64,000 bases of DNA from assembly GCA_000149265.1 (NCBI GenBank), contig CH002592.1, positions 180,049 through 244,048 of the forward strand. Direction: 5' to 3'. Below are positions 1 to 10,217 of this stretch, piece by piece (the first letter of the stretch is position 1; every line of letters starts with the position of its first letter). The notes beneath the pieces are model-generated. The model saw nothing but the letters and a program-made list of their open reading frames with translations. It did no database searches and was not told the DNA's origin. The position numbers and the translations under genes were made by a program. The stretch comes from Ciona savignyi. Its lineage: Eukaryota > Chordata > Ascidiacea > Phlebobranchia > Cionidae.

Positions 1-50
1 ATACACAACACACTGCAATAGCTCCTATAACACGACGGGGGAGCATGGTG
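1..50 (+). mobile_element. tRNA-derived SINE, 3' part (cut by window start)
   Basis: The first ~50 bases match the middle of the SINE family repeated through this window (compare 57850-57900), including the stretch 'caacacactgcaatagctcc'. The match fades after about position 50. The head lies outside the window. Confidence 0.6.
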
Positions 51-59
51 ATTTATAGT

Positions 60-704
60 ACATAAGCAAAAATTGTGTAAAAACGAATAATATTTACAAA
101 TCGAACCAGCGATTCAACACAGGCTTTATGGAATCACTCAAGCAATAATGGGTTACCTTTAATCCACTATTCCACTTAATTTTAACCACGATGATGGGAA
201 AAGCTATAGTGATGTTTTGCATAAGTTGGTGACAATTTGATTTCCCGTGCAAATGTATTTGTCATTAGGTGTCTGTTTTCTTGAAATATGACCACTTGTT
301 TTATTGAGTTAATAGTTGCTTTCCGCCAGTGTTATTAAATTGTTTTATTAGTTCATCATTCTATCTCGCTGCAACAAATCTCGCAATACTCCAATGCAAA
401 CGGAAAGCCGTCGTGACGTGGTCACTGGTCACGGTTGATCCTATCAGAGTTAAAATGGAGTGAATGGACAGTTAATTGGGTTTTAAACAAGCATTGCACG
501 ATCTACATTTAATCAAAACTACATTAATAAATTAAAACATAAGTTCAACGATTTTAAAGTATGACGTATAGGTTTCCACGGCGACCGATGAGTGCCTTGG
601 AAACTACATGGTTTTGACCACACAACCTTTAACACGAAGGTCCGACGCCATATGACATAACACCAAGAGCACAATACAGGAGTTAACTAAACTTTCTACA
701 TAAT
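60..704. other. Intergenic, no gene seen
   Basis: AT-rich sequence with stops in all frames and no recognisable protein, RNA or repeat. It lies outside the segmental duplication, which starts near 705. Confidence 0.5.
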
Positions 705-794
705 TTTCCCACGATTACTCTAAATACCCAAAACCATTCTCCAAATTAAACATTTATTCTGTGTCACCAACAAGACAGTATAGTATGTACATTA

Positions 795-800
795 TTTATT
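795..800 (-). promoter_or_regulatory. Possible poly(A) signal beyond the minisatellite
   Basis: TTTATT on the plus strand reads AATAAA on the minus strand. It sits just downstream (in NLR gene direction) of the 25-bp array and is conserved at the matching position in the paralogue (58074-58079). Conservation may simply reflect the segmental duplication. Confidence 0.3.
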
Positions 801-930
801 TACATGTGCTAATTAAAGGATTTCAAAATTTCCAAAATTACTGTGATACCAAATAAATGCACCAGCTATCCAAGCAACATGTTACAAAGCACGGTAGATG
901 ATTTATATGAAGCAATTACATTAATCACAT

Positions 931-2706
931 CAATACATTGTAATAATGATGGGTAAGATGCATTGGAATAATTGTGGGTACGATGCATTGGAATAAATGT
1001 GGGTACGATGCATTGGAATAATGGTGGGTACGATGCATTGGAATAATGGTGGGTACGATGCATTGGAATAATGGTGGGTGCGATGCATTGGAATAATGGT
1101 GGGTACGATGCATTGGAATAATAGTGGGTACGATACATTGGAATAATGGTGGGTACGATACATTGGTATAATGATGGGTACGATGCATTGTAATAATGGT
1201 GGGTACGATGCAATGAAATAATGGTGGGTACGATGCATTGGAATAATGGTGGGTACGATGCATTGTAATAATGGTGGGTACGATGCATTGTAATAATGGT
1301 GGGTACGATGCATTGGAAAAATGGTGGGTACGATGCATTGGAATAGTGGTGGGTACAATGCATTGGAATAATAGTGGGTACGCCATGCATTGGAATAATT
1401 GTGGGTACGATGCATTGGAATAATGGTGGGTAAAATGCATTGGAATAATGGTGGGTACGATGCATTGGAATAATGGTGGGTACGATGCATTGGAATAATG
1501 GTGGGTACGATGCATTGGAATATTGGTGGGTACGAAGCATTGGAATATTGGTGGGTACGATGCATTGGAATAATGGTGGGTACGATGCATTGGAATATTG
1601 GTGGGTACGATGCATTGGAATAATGGTGGGTACGATGCATTGGAATAATGGTGGGTACGATGCATTGGAATAATGATGGGTACGATGCATTGGAATAGTG
1701 GTGGGTACAATGCATTGTAATAATGATGGGTACGATGCATTGGAATAATGGTGGGTGCGATGCATTGGAATAATTGTGGGTACGATGCATTGGAATAGTG
1801 GTGGGTACGATGCATTGGAATAATGGTGGGTACCATGCATTGAAATAATGTTGGGTACGATGCATTGGAATAATGGTGGGTACGATGCATTGGAATATTG
1901 GTGGGTACGATGCATTGGAATAATGGTTGGTACGATGCATTGAAATAATGGTGGGTACGATGCATTGGAATAATGGTGGGTACGATGCATTGAAATAATG
2001 GTGGGTACGATGCATTGGAATAATGGTGGGTACGATGCATTGGAATAGTGGTGGGTACAATGCATTGTAATAATGGTGGGTACGATGCATTGGAATAATG
2101 GTGGGTACGATGCATTGGAATAATGGTGGGTACAATGCATTGAAACAATGGTGGCTACGATGCATTGAAACAATGGTGGATACGATGCATTGGAATAGTG
2201 GTGGGTACAATGCATTGAAACAATGGTGGGTACCATGCATTGGAATAATGGTGGGTACGATGCATTGGAATAATGGTGGGTACGATGCATTGGAATAGTG
2301 GTGGGTACGATGCATTGGAATAATGGTGGGTACGATGCATTGAAACAATAGTGGGTACGATGCATTGAAACAATGGTGGGTACGATGCATTGAAACAATG
2401 GTGGGTACGATGCATTGGAATAATGGTGGGAACGATGCATTGGAATAATGGTGGGTACAATGCATTGAAACAATAGTGGGTACGATGCATTGAAACAATG
2501 GTGGGTACGATGCATTGAAACAATGGTGGGTACGATGCATTGGAATAATGGTGGGTGCGATACATTGGAATAATGGTGGGTACGATGCATTGGAATAATG
2601 GTGGGTACAATGCATTGTAATAATGGTGGGTACGATGCATTGAAATAATGGTGGGTACGATGCATTGGAATAATGGTGGGTACAATGCATTGTAATAATG
2701 GTGGGT
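931..2706. repeat. 25-bp minisatellite array, ~71 units
   Basis: Tandem units of 25 bp with consensus approximately 'ggtgggtacgatgcattgg' followed by 'aataat'. Point variants are common (gaaac or gtaat for ggaat; acaat for acgat), and a 3-bp insertion shifts the register near 1383. On the minus strand the unit has no stop in any frame. Because 25 is not a multiple of 3, three units give a 25-residue periodic open frame in all three frames, which produces spurious ORFs of up to 622 codons. The array begins about 330 bp past the NLR stop codon at 3034. The same unit forms the array at 58138-61112. Confidence 0.95.
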
Positions 2707-2966
2707 GTAAAAATGTCATATATTGTAACAACATTTTAAATGATCTCGTGTGTTAGTTTGGTATCATGTAGCGAAATAGACACCAGCCATGTACTTGTTA
2801 AAAACTGTATTGATTTTGCTCTTTGATTTATGTTGTGTAGTGTTTGTCGTTTTTACTTTAGTTGGTAATCATAAGAATAGTTTTGTGTTATTGTGGACTC
2901 GTTTAATATTTTTTTAACGAGTGGACGCTTCTGGAATTATGTTTTCATATAAACTGACAACGTTGT

Positions 2967-2992
2967 TTTATTGTCCAGAAATGTCTTTTATT
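2967..2992 (-). promoter_or_regulatory. Two candidate poly(A) signals for the NLR gene
   Basis: Two TTTATT hexamers (2967-2972 and 2987-2992) read AATAAA on the minus strand, 42 to 67 bases past the stop codon at 3034. They could end the transcript before the minisatellite. The paralogue lacks both in the corresponding short interval (61113-61208). Confidence 0.4.
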
Positions 2993-3033
2993 GTCGGGCA
3001 TTGGTTGGTGATTATTAATATATTTAAGACGCT

Positions 3034-3138
3034 TCAATTAAATATATTTAAGACGCTTTCACGCTTCAATTTGCTCCTTTTAAACTTGTCGAACCAATCT
3101 ACGAGGTCAGAGATTTCATTTCCTTTCAAGATGAAATC
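3034..3138 (-). CDS. NLR gene, terminal coding exon
   Basis: A strong acceptor (TTTCCTGCAG on the minus strand) opens a phase-0 exon of 35 codons including TGA. It begins DFILKGNEIS and contains the segment DWFDKFKR. The paralogue at 61209-61313 has an exon of exactly the same length with the same acceptor, the same first six residues and the same DWFDKFKR, while the last ~13 residues differ completely. Equal length with an in-frame stop at the same codon supports a real exon. The charged tail has no recognisable domain. Confidence 0.7.
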   Translation of the reverse strand, partial: DFILKGNEISDLVDWFDKFKRSKLKRESVLNIFN

Positions 3139-3437
3139 CTGCAGGAAATTACCAATGTGTCATATTTCCACAAATTTTCCACCAAAATAACAGTTTGAAT
3201 GCGATCATCATTGCAACCGATGGTGGCTTGAGCAACATTAGTTTAGACACAGATTTATCATGTGCGTCCGTTTATATGATAAACTCAATTTTTTAAGATC
3301 ATCATTATTTTACAATCATGCTGCAATACAATACACATTATTTCCAATTTTTCATTTATTTGAAACGTTGATCGACAGCAGGTAAGTTGTAATAAAACTA
3401 ATAACAACAACAACCATCTTATGAACCTGAGGCTTAC

Positions 3438-3614
3438 CTGGGGAGAAGGGAGTTGTTTGATCGCATCTTGCATGATAAGGTGACTGTTTGGTGAAAGACT
3501 GTATTTCCCCAAATCCAGTTCCGATATTTTGACGAGGCAACTTGACAGACATTGGACAACTTCATCAGGAAGCTGCTGAACTTTTTTATATGAATGATTC
3601 CATCCAAGTTTCAT
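3438..3614 (-). CDS. NLR gene, LRR exon type c
   Basis: A 59-codon phase-0 exon, from acceptor CTATACAG to donor CAG|GTAAGC. It starts MKLGW and holds one LRR-type unit: LPDEVVQCLSSC (helix side), ISELDLGKYSL (beta strand LxLxxxxL) and a helix ending AIKQLPSPQ. The paralogous exon at 61666-61869 is 27 bp longer near its 5' end, an in-frame length change on the variable side of the repeat. Leucine-rich repeats in NLRs form the C-terminal sensing solenoid. No comparable c exon is found in the upstream cassette. Confidence 0.75.
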
Positions 3615-3982
3615 CTGTATAGACCAAGAATATCTCATGAGGTAAAAACACATCTGATAAAGATTTTAAGATGGGATATTCATGTTGTATTCCCGTGGAT
3701 GGAAAACCAACATTATCACAAAGAATATTGGATTTTGCATAAATTAATTTGTTTTACAGGGTCTAAGCAGAATCGTTAATTGTTGTTCACATTAATCGTT
3801 TCAAAACAAAAATTGTTTTTACGCATATATATTAAGCTTATTGTTTATATAGAATGTTATGAGTATAAAATTATAAAAATAACATCTAATCATTTTAACA
3901 ATAAACGGAAGCATGTGGTAAACTACAAATCTTCTATAATGATTGGATGTTTTACACTTCAACATCAAGCTAATATATTTAC

Positions 3983-4126
3983 CTTGTTCTGTCGCTCATT
4001 GATAGCTTGGCTCAAATATACAATCAGCTCTCCGCATCCATCTAACCGAAGTTCATCCAGAGCTTCCATGTGCGGTTGCAAATATCCAGCTATCTCCATT
4101 ATCTCTAATTCTTCATACCAGGTATA
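3983..4126 (-). CDS. NLR gene, LRR exon type b (proximal cassette)
   Basis: A 48-codon exon, with donor AAG|GTAAAT and acceptor taken as GGTCACAG, which makes the exon phase 0 at both ends. The LRR pattern is clear: helix IAGYLQPHMEALDEL, strand LRLDGCGEL, helix LSQAINERQNK. Copies at 8990-9133 and 62296-62439 have the same length. The polypyrimidine tract before the acceptor is weak, so the 5' boundary is less certain than the donor. Confidence 0.72.
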
Positions 4127-4574
4127 CTGTGACCAAACTCCATTTGTTATCACTTATCTGGGTTTTGTTATCACAATGGTGCATGAACTTACTACGAGTC
4201 TGTTGCGTATACGATGTACTTATGGCTTATTACAAAGCATTTACCAACCTTTGTATAAACTTTAAACTAAAATTATGGAATGTCAAATAATTAACGACTT
4301 GGTAATAAACAATGCATTGATGTGCTGACCATTGTGTTTATCATGCAGCGTGATCAGCCAGTGGTTATAAATAGCGGGTTGGTACCATGTTAATGGTACA
4401 TGGTATTTCTATGTTGAATATGGTCGCACGGCTTCTAATTGATCTCGCAATATGAGCCTACTGGTCTGTTACTTGTTCAATACTGCATTATAACAAGTAA
4501 CAAAAGCTATACTAGCCTATCACAAATGTGAAGTACAACATGAATTATATTAATCAATGAAAATGTTTGACTTT

Positions 4575-4850
4575 ATGAGTTTATGAGTATCACCATGAAT
4601 GGAAAAACTATGAGGTTAACACACAATCGGCAGATCACCTCGCGCCCATCAACGGGTTTCTAGAGCTATTGCAGTGTTTCATGTATGATTCACACGTTTC
4701 TTCAATTTAGTAAAACCCATTAATCTACTGGTTTCAGACAATGTTCATTAACTGCCTTGCCCAAAGACACAGTCCACTAGTTGGTTTATTACCTACAACC
4801 CTTCGACTAAATGGCGACGCACTAAACCACCAGACTAATCTGTCGGAGTT
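4575..4850 (-). mobile_element. tRNA-derived SINE
   Basis: Read on the minus strand it has a tRNA-like head (A box near 'agtctggtggtttagtgcg') followed by the family body ('attaatgggtt', 'ctgcaatagctc', 'gggcgcgaggtgatctg'). It lies in the intron between exons s and b. The duplicate cassette carries it at the same place (9927-10193), and the paralogue around 63345-63375 lacks it. Confidence 0.8.
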
Positions 4851-4979
4851 GAATATATCACATGAGACAATATGAGATTAATCCGGATAAATTGGGAGAT
4901 TTAGAAATGAGTGCAATCTCTCCACCAGGTTGGTAAACGTCTTTGATATGATTTACAATTCAAACACAGATGTACTTAC

Positions 4980-5018
4980 TGGATCATCATCATCTGCTTG
5001 CAACGATAACCTCGTGAT
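4980..5018 (-). CDS. NLR gene, micro-exon s (proximal cassette)
   Basis: A 39-nt phase-0 micro-exon with acceptor ATTTCAG|ATC and donor CCA|GTAAGT. It encodes ITRLSLQADDDDP: an LRR-like beta strand (ITRLSL) followed by an acidic loop. The other two copies are 48 nt (11928-11975 and 63499-63546). They keep ITRLSLQAD but differ in the acidic part, so length and composition vary only in the loop. Confidence 0.75.
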
Positions 5019-5215
5019 CTGAAATTAAAATGTGAGGATAATTTGATATTTAACAACAAAAGACAAAGTATTAATTCCATTCAATTTTCATGTTAATGTA
5101 AAATAAAATAAATGATATTTTAATTCAATGGATAATACTTACATATAAACCTACCATACAACAAACTAATTAGTGAAATAATACATGACATATTGAAAGC
5201 CACATTTTATCCCAC

Positions 5216-5344
5216 CTTCCCAGGTTCAAGTTGAAGAAGTCGTTTCACATCATAAGCTTTATAACGTCCATACACTGTCCAAGTCTTCACATATTGAGCA
5301 CAGTTCTGTTCACCCCATTCACCATTATCAACTACAACCAAGTC
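5216..5344 (-). CDS. NLR gene, exon X (proximal cassette)
   Basis: A 43-codon phase-0 exon, from acceptor TTCCTTAG to donor AAG|GTGGGA. It starts DLVVVDNGEW, has the conserved core QYVKTW and ends KRLLQLEPGK. Copies lie at 12188-12343 (52 codons) and 63785-63913 (43 codons). I do not recognise a named domain. Its end runs straight into the LRR strand of exon s, so X may be an atypical LRR with a variable tryptophan-rich insertion. The differences cluster between residues 5 and 15. Confidence 0.72.
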
Positions 5345-6394
5345 CTAAGGAAATATATTCAAAGTTACAAAGCAGAAATACAATGTATAGAATTGCATAT
5401 ATATATAGAAACACCCAATTCAAATGAATATTTAAATTGGCAAATCTATAAAAAAAAATTTTAATTTTTAAACTTAAAAGTTGTTTAAATTTTTGAGTTT
5501 TATTATTGTATAACATGTGTATATTTTGGAAATGTGGTAGAATGTAGCAGATTGAGGCAGTTGTGTACTAAGTTATCAGAGAACTAATTTACACAGTATA
5601 TACCGCACACTTAATAAATATAGACAGCCGTATTTGCAATACACAAGAATTATGTTCCTATTTAAATTTATATCTGCGCCAATATGCAATACCCAATCAG
5701 TGGTCTACAAGAGCTTTTCAATATAAATTCTTTATCATAATGCTACCATTATTAGAGCAGGTTATGTTATATCTGCCTCGTGTAAGATGGATAGATTTTA
5801 GGAGACAATTTGTGGAAATCCCAACCCAGTGCTGTATTACCACGGGGATGAATATGAATTGTTATAAATAACCAGCAGAATATCGCAAAGCAACCCAAAG
5901 TTCCATGTAAACTGACTTCAGGCAGGAAATGTTATCTCATTATGTGTAGATGTGCACCAATCTGTAGAAATTCCATTCAAAATTAATGATTGTCAGATAC
6001 TGTTTATCAACATGTAAGTTATAGCATGGTGTCACGATTTGATTCGAGCTCCCGTTTTCCGGGAATTTGTGGTCTTCCCAGAGTTGAAGATACAGAGGGT
6101 TCGAGACGGAAAGCAGCAATTCTGGTTCGAACAGAATTGGTTGTCCAGTGAACAGAACTAACGTAACACAATCTGTTTATATTTATATTGCAATGTAACA
6201 ATTAGGGGTACTGCTGTAAGCTTAAAAAACAAAGAAACCACAAAAAAAATAAAATGGTGGGTGGTCTATACCAGACTTCTTAAACTTTTAAGATAGCGAT
6301 CAATTTCAATTTATTAATATTTTCTGAAAATCTTCTTTACGCTTAAAATCTAAAAACGCACAAGGTATAGTAGTTTGTGAGAATTTGATTCTTG

Positions 6395-6560
6395 CAAGAG
6401 AAGTTAATTTAGTTCGGTAGAACCCAATAATCCACTGAGTTTACATGATGTATGCAATGTGATGGTCAAAATAAAAAACAAATAAGTAGTGACTAATTTT
6501 GAACCTTCCACCATTTAGCCGAAAACGCGACGCAATAAATCACCAAGATATTCGACCGAA
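6395..6560 (-). mobile_element. Old SINE fragment
   Basis: Degenerate minus-strand SINE remnant. It keeps the body motif near 'cggtagaacccaataatccactga' and a tRNA-like head around 6520-6560. A related, more complete remnant lies at the matching place in the duplicate cassette (13830-14090), so the insertion predates the cassette duplication. Confidence 0.5.
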
Positions 6561-6774
6561 CTAAGTATTTCCATTTAAAAAAGATGTATAAATAATGTTT
6601 AATAATTTGAATTGATTCTTAGCATTATTAAACTTAGATCAGTTGTTTAGATGGTTGGTTTAGAGATGGTGAATAGAGATATTAGACGAATGGCCATCGG
6701 TAGAAATCAGCTGTTAGCAACAAGTCAGTTGAAAGATATTTGATCTAAAGTTAAAGATAGTTAAGCTGACTTAC

Positions 6775-6936
6775 TTGAGGGTTGGGAAGTTGTTGAACAG
6801 CTTCGTGTAAGATGATGCGACTATGTACGGATATATGCGACTCATAAATTCGTAATATGCTGATGTTGCGCAGACATTCGACCAAAGCATTTGCTCCATA
6901 ATCATAGAGATAAGATCGCATTATATCCAAGACCAT
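6775..6936 (-). CDS. NLR gene, LRR exon type a (proximal cassette)
   Basis: A 54-codon phase-0 exon, with acceptor TTTCATTTCAG and donor CAA|GTAAGT. It encodes an LRR-like unit: GANALVECLRNISIL, strand LRIYES, then a helix IILHEAVQQLPNPQ. The last ten residues resemble those of exon c (AIKQLPSPQ), so a and c belong to one repeat class. The partner exon at 14305-14466 has identical length. Confidence 0.75.
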
Positions 6937-7307
6937 CTGAAATGAAATTATACTTGGTTGTAACATAAAGATTCAACAAAATTGTGAAGTTGGTTAGCTC
7001 AGTTGGATAAAAGATTCGCGTTTATTCTTTCACTCTCCCATACCTACAATGGATCTGTATCAATTGGAACTGAATCAATCTGCTGGGAGCATGGGTAACA
7101 AGCAATTGATTTACATAATGAGATTACAAAGGGCAAACCACAGTTTGTAGTAACCAACCAATATACTAGAGAGTGTCAACCACCTGTTTAACCACCACTA
7201 TTTGTAAAACACATGTTGTATGCCATATATTTATGCTACAGGGTCCCTTGTAACCACAACTTGTATTTTATACAATGAATATATAGTTTGTTTCTGCAAG
7301 CATAAAT

Positions 7308-8705
7308 GCATGGGTCCCATAGTTATCAAACCAAATTTCTGTTTCATGTGTAGTTAAAAAAAAGAATAAACGTCTTAAATTTACGAAAATTTTCACCACA
7401 AATGTTTTAAATTAAACCGTCGTTCCAAGCGCCGAAGTGAAATGAAGCTAAATTGCCAAAACAGCCCCGATTTAGTTTTTCATGGTATCAGGGAATTTCT
7501 AGGTTTAGTAGATAAGTTTCTGTTTTTACATATGTGGGTCATGTTATGTAACAATTCTTAAAGTTTTAATCTCTTTTGTAGACTCCTTGTTGGAGATGTC
7601 AGTGCGATATGGCATGCCTGTTACAATCTTAATTCAGGAACATAACTTTTTAACGTAATTACAATAAGTAAATGTTTTTTTCTTCTTTTTTGGCACATAC
7701 TGTCTAATGGTCTAACATTTCACCTAATCTGAATATAGTTAGAGCAGCCGTTTAAGCGCTATATGCCCCAAAAAGCTAATTTATTGGAAAAAACCTTTTG
7801 GATTCTAACGTCTCAGGGGAATTCCCCTAGATTCATTACCCAAAATTTTGATTTCTGCATATCTAGACCATGTTCTCTTACAAATGTCAAATTGTTATTG
7901 CAATTCCATTACTACTTTTGGTAGATAGATGTCGGGGCGACATGGCATGCTTGTCACAATCATTATTTGAGAACATATCCTATTTTTCGGGTATTTCCTT
8001 AGGTAATTTTATTATTTCTTCTAAGTGTTAAATCAGTGACTAATGCACTTACATTCCATGAAATCTGATTCAAATTGTAAGAGCCGTTCAAGCGCTATGC
8101 CCAAAAAAGGCTAATTTTTTAGAAAAAAATAACGCTTTGGTTTTTAACATCCCAGGGGAATTCCCCTCGATTTACTACCCAAAATTTTGGTTGGTGCATA
8201 TCTAAACCATGTTGTCTAAAAAATGTTCAATTTTCATTGCGATTCCATTACTTCTTCTGGTAGATGTTGAGGCGACATGGCATGCCTGTCACAATCATGA
8301 TTTCAGTACAAAATCGAATTTTTTAGGGTATTTCCCTAGGTAATGTTCTATTTCTTTTAAGTGTTAAATCAGTCACTAACACACTTACTTTTTACCAAAT
8401 ATCATTCAAATTAGAGCAGCCGTTCAAGCGCTATGCCACAAAAAGCTAAATTTTTCATAAAAAATACCGTTTTGGGTTTTAACCTCCCAGGGGAATTACG
8501 CTTGATTTATTACCCAAAATTTTGGTTTCTGCATATCTAGACCATGTTGTCTAACGAATGACTAAGTTTCATTACGATTCGATTATTCCTTCTGGTAGAT
8601 GTCGGGGCGCCATGCCATGCCTGTCAAACCTTTTACGAAAAAAAAAGAAAAAAAAACGGACAAAAACAATATGTGTCCCATTTTTCCAAATGGGACCCAT
8701 AATTA
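7308..8705. mobile_element. Probable non-autonomous TIR element with three ~338-bp tandem units
   Basis: The segment is bounded by inverted copies of 'atgggtcccat' (7310-7325 and about 8688-8703). Inside, a unit of about 335-340 bp is repeated in tandem. Its landmark 'gacatggcatgcctgtcacaatc' variants recur near 7605, 7945, 8275 and, truncated, 8615. Each unit also has 'gcagccgttcaagcgctatg'. A perfect palindrome GGGGAATTCCCC is intact in the first two units (about 7817 and 8155) and broken in the third. No protein is encoded. Target duplications are not clear. Confidence 0.55.
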
Positions 8706-8989
8706 CTTAAAAATATTTATAAACCAATATGTAAAAATACACCCAATATTTAGGCTCAAAAGTATAAAAACAACACATATTTACAACAAACGAAACCTGT
8801 GATAAACTTGTTTAATAATTTTGTCTTTATATTTTATTCGGTTCGCAATCGGTAAAAAACGTGCTCCAAATACTGAATACGTCACTTTTAATACTTTGCA
8901 CAGCAGGGATTGTTATTTTCCAACGGAAATCAAGCTGGTTAAATCAAAAGGTCAAGTTTTACACTTCAACATAAAGTTGGTATATTTAC

Positions 8990-9133
8990 CTTGTTCTGTC
9001 GCTCATTGATAGCTTGGCTCAAACCTACGATCAGCTCTCCGCATCTATCTAACCGAAGTTCATCCAGAGCTTCCATGTGCGGTTGCAAATATCCAACTAT
9101 ATCCCTCATCTCTAAATCTTTATACCAGTCTCC
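8990..9133 (-). CDS. NLR gene, LRR exon type b (distal cassette)
   Basis: A 48-codon phase-0 exon with the same donor (AAG|GTAAAT) and acceptor (GGTCACAG) as its copies. It begins GDWYKDLEM, with strand LRLDRCGEL and helix LSQAINERQNK. Only a few residues differ from the 3983-4126 copy, and the flanking introns are also very similar, so the duplication is recent. It is followed, in gene direction, by exon a at 6936. Confidence 0.72.
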
Positions 9134-9561
9134 CTGTGACCAAACTACATTTATTATCACTTATCTGGGTTTTGTTATCACAATGGTGCATGAACTTACT
9201 ACAAGTCTGTTGCGTATACGATGTAGTTATGTCTCATAACAAAGCATTTACCAACCTTTGTATAAACTTTAAAATAAAATTATTGAATGTCAAATAATTA
9301 ACGACTTGGTAATAAACAATGCATTGATGTGCTGACCATTGTGTTTATCATGCAGCGTGATCAGCCAGTGGTTATAAATAGCAGGTTGATACTATGTAAT
9401 AGTACATGGTATTTCTATGTTGAATATGATCGCAGGGCTTCTAATTGATCTCGCAATATGAGCATACTGGTCTGTTACTTGTTCAATACTGCATTATGGA
9501 GTGTAATGAAAGCTATACTAGCCTATCACAAATGTAAAGTACAACATGAATATTATTAGTC

Positions 9562-9895
9562 CTGCCCGTCCTTGGGCAAGGCACTTAACGGACATTGCCT
9601 GAACTCAGCGGATTAATGGGTTCTACCAAATTAAAGGAACGTGTGAATCATACACAACACACTGCAATAGCTTCAGTAACCCGACGATGGGCGCGAGGTG
9701 ATCTGACGGTTGNNNNNNNNNNNNNNNNNNNNNNNNNNNNNNNNNNNNNNNNNNNNNNNNNNNNNNNNNNNNNNNNNNNNNNNNNNNNNNNNNNNNNNNN
9801 NNNNNNNNNNNNNNNNNNNNNNNNNNNNCCGTGTGTTAACCCCCTTGGTTTTCCCATTCACGGGGATAAAGATGAATATCCTATCCTATCCTATT
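9562..9895 (+). mobile_element. tRNA-derived SINE with internal assembly gap
   Basis: Plus-strand SINE body starting 'cctgcccgtccttgggcaagg' and ending in the (CCTAT)n tail. The tRNA-like head is missing. It contains the run of N. It has no counterpart in the proximal cassette, so it was inserted after the cassette duplication. A second, oppositely oriented SINE follows directly. Confidence 0.75.
9713..9828. other. Assembly gap (116 N)
   Basis: A run of N inside a SINE, next to a second SINE of opposite orientation. A repeat of this kind can collapse or break an assembly. Open frames crossing it are meaningless. Confidence 0.99.
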
Positions 9896-9926
9896 AATCA
9901 AAGAAAATGTTTGACTTTATGAGTTA

Positions 9927-10193
9927 GAATAGAATAGGATAATTATGTTTATCCCCATGAATGGGAAAAACTATGAGGTTAACACACAATCGACAGATCA
10001 CCTCGCGCCCATCAACGGGTTTCTAGAGCTATTGCAGTGTGTTATGTATGATTCACACGTTTCTTTAATTTAGTAAAACCCATTAATCTACTGGTTTCAG
10101 GCAATGTTCATTAAGTGAAAGACACAGTCCACTAGTTGGTTTAGTACCTACAACCCTTCGACTAAAAGTCACCGCACTAAACAACCCGACTAT
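9927..10193 (-). mobile_element. tRNA-derived SINE (shared with the proximal cassette)
   Basis: Minus-strand SINE with the same flanks and position as the copy at 4575-4850, so it was copied with the cassette. It has lost a few bases in the middle ('cattaagtgaaagacac' compared with the fuller body). Confidence 0.8.
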
Positions 10194-10217
10194 TATGTTG
10201 AATATATGACATGGGAC

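Larger units (their letters stand above)
705..5430. repeat. Segmental duplication, left copy (partner 58001-64000)
   Basis: From about 705 the sequence lines up with 58001 onward. The shared order is a flank containing 'cccacgattactc', a TTTATT near the array edge, the 25-bp minisatellite, the terminal NLR exon, LRR exons c and b, short exon s and exon X, with the introns conserved as well. Both copies have the same orientation. The copies differ by array length (about 71 against 119 units), by a SINE at 4575-4850 present only here, and by an insertion at about 62707-63195 present only on the right. The right copy runs off the window, so its full extent is unknown. Confidence 0.85.

Noticed and set aside
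866..2734. Minus-strand open frames of 622, 586 and 407 codons
   Set aside because: They are translations of the 25-bp minisatellite in all three frames; the unit has no stop codon on that strand. Periodicity follows the DNA repeat and there is no independent coding evidence.
3139..3260. A conserved open stretch just upstream of the terminal NLR exon (VAQATIGCNDDRIQTVILVEN)
   Set aside because: It is similar in both paralogues, but stops lie at the same place upstream and no credible acceptor fits. Introns of this locus are equally conserved because the duplication is recent, so conservation alone is not evidence of coding.
6985..7030. tRNA-like A box ('ttagctcagttggataa')
   Set aside because: No matching B box, T-arm or acceptor stem follows, so no tRNA or SINE can be supported.
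9595..9922. Open frames across the N run
   Set aside because: They exist only because N codons are not stops; the flanks are SINE.
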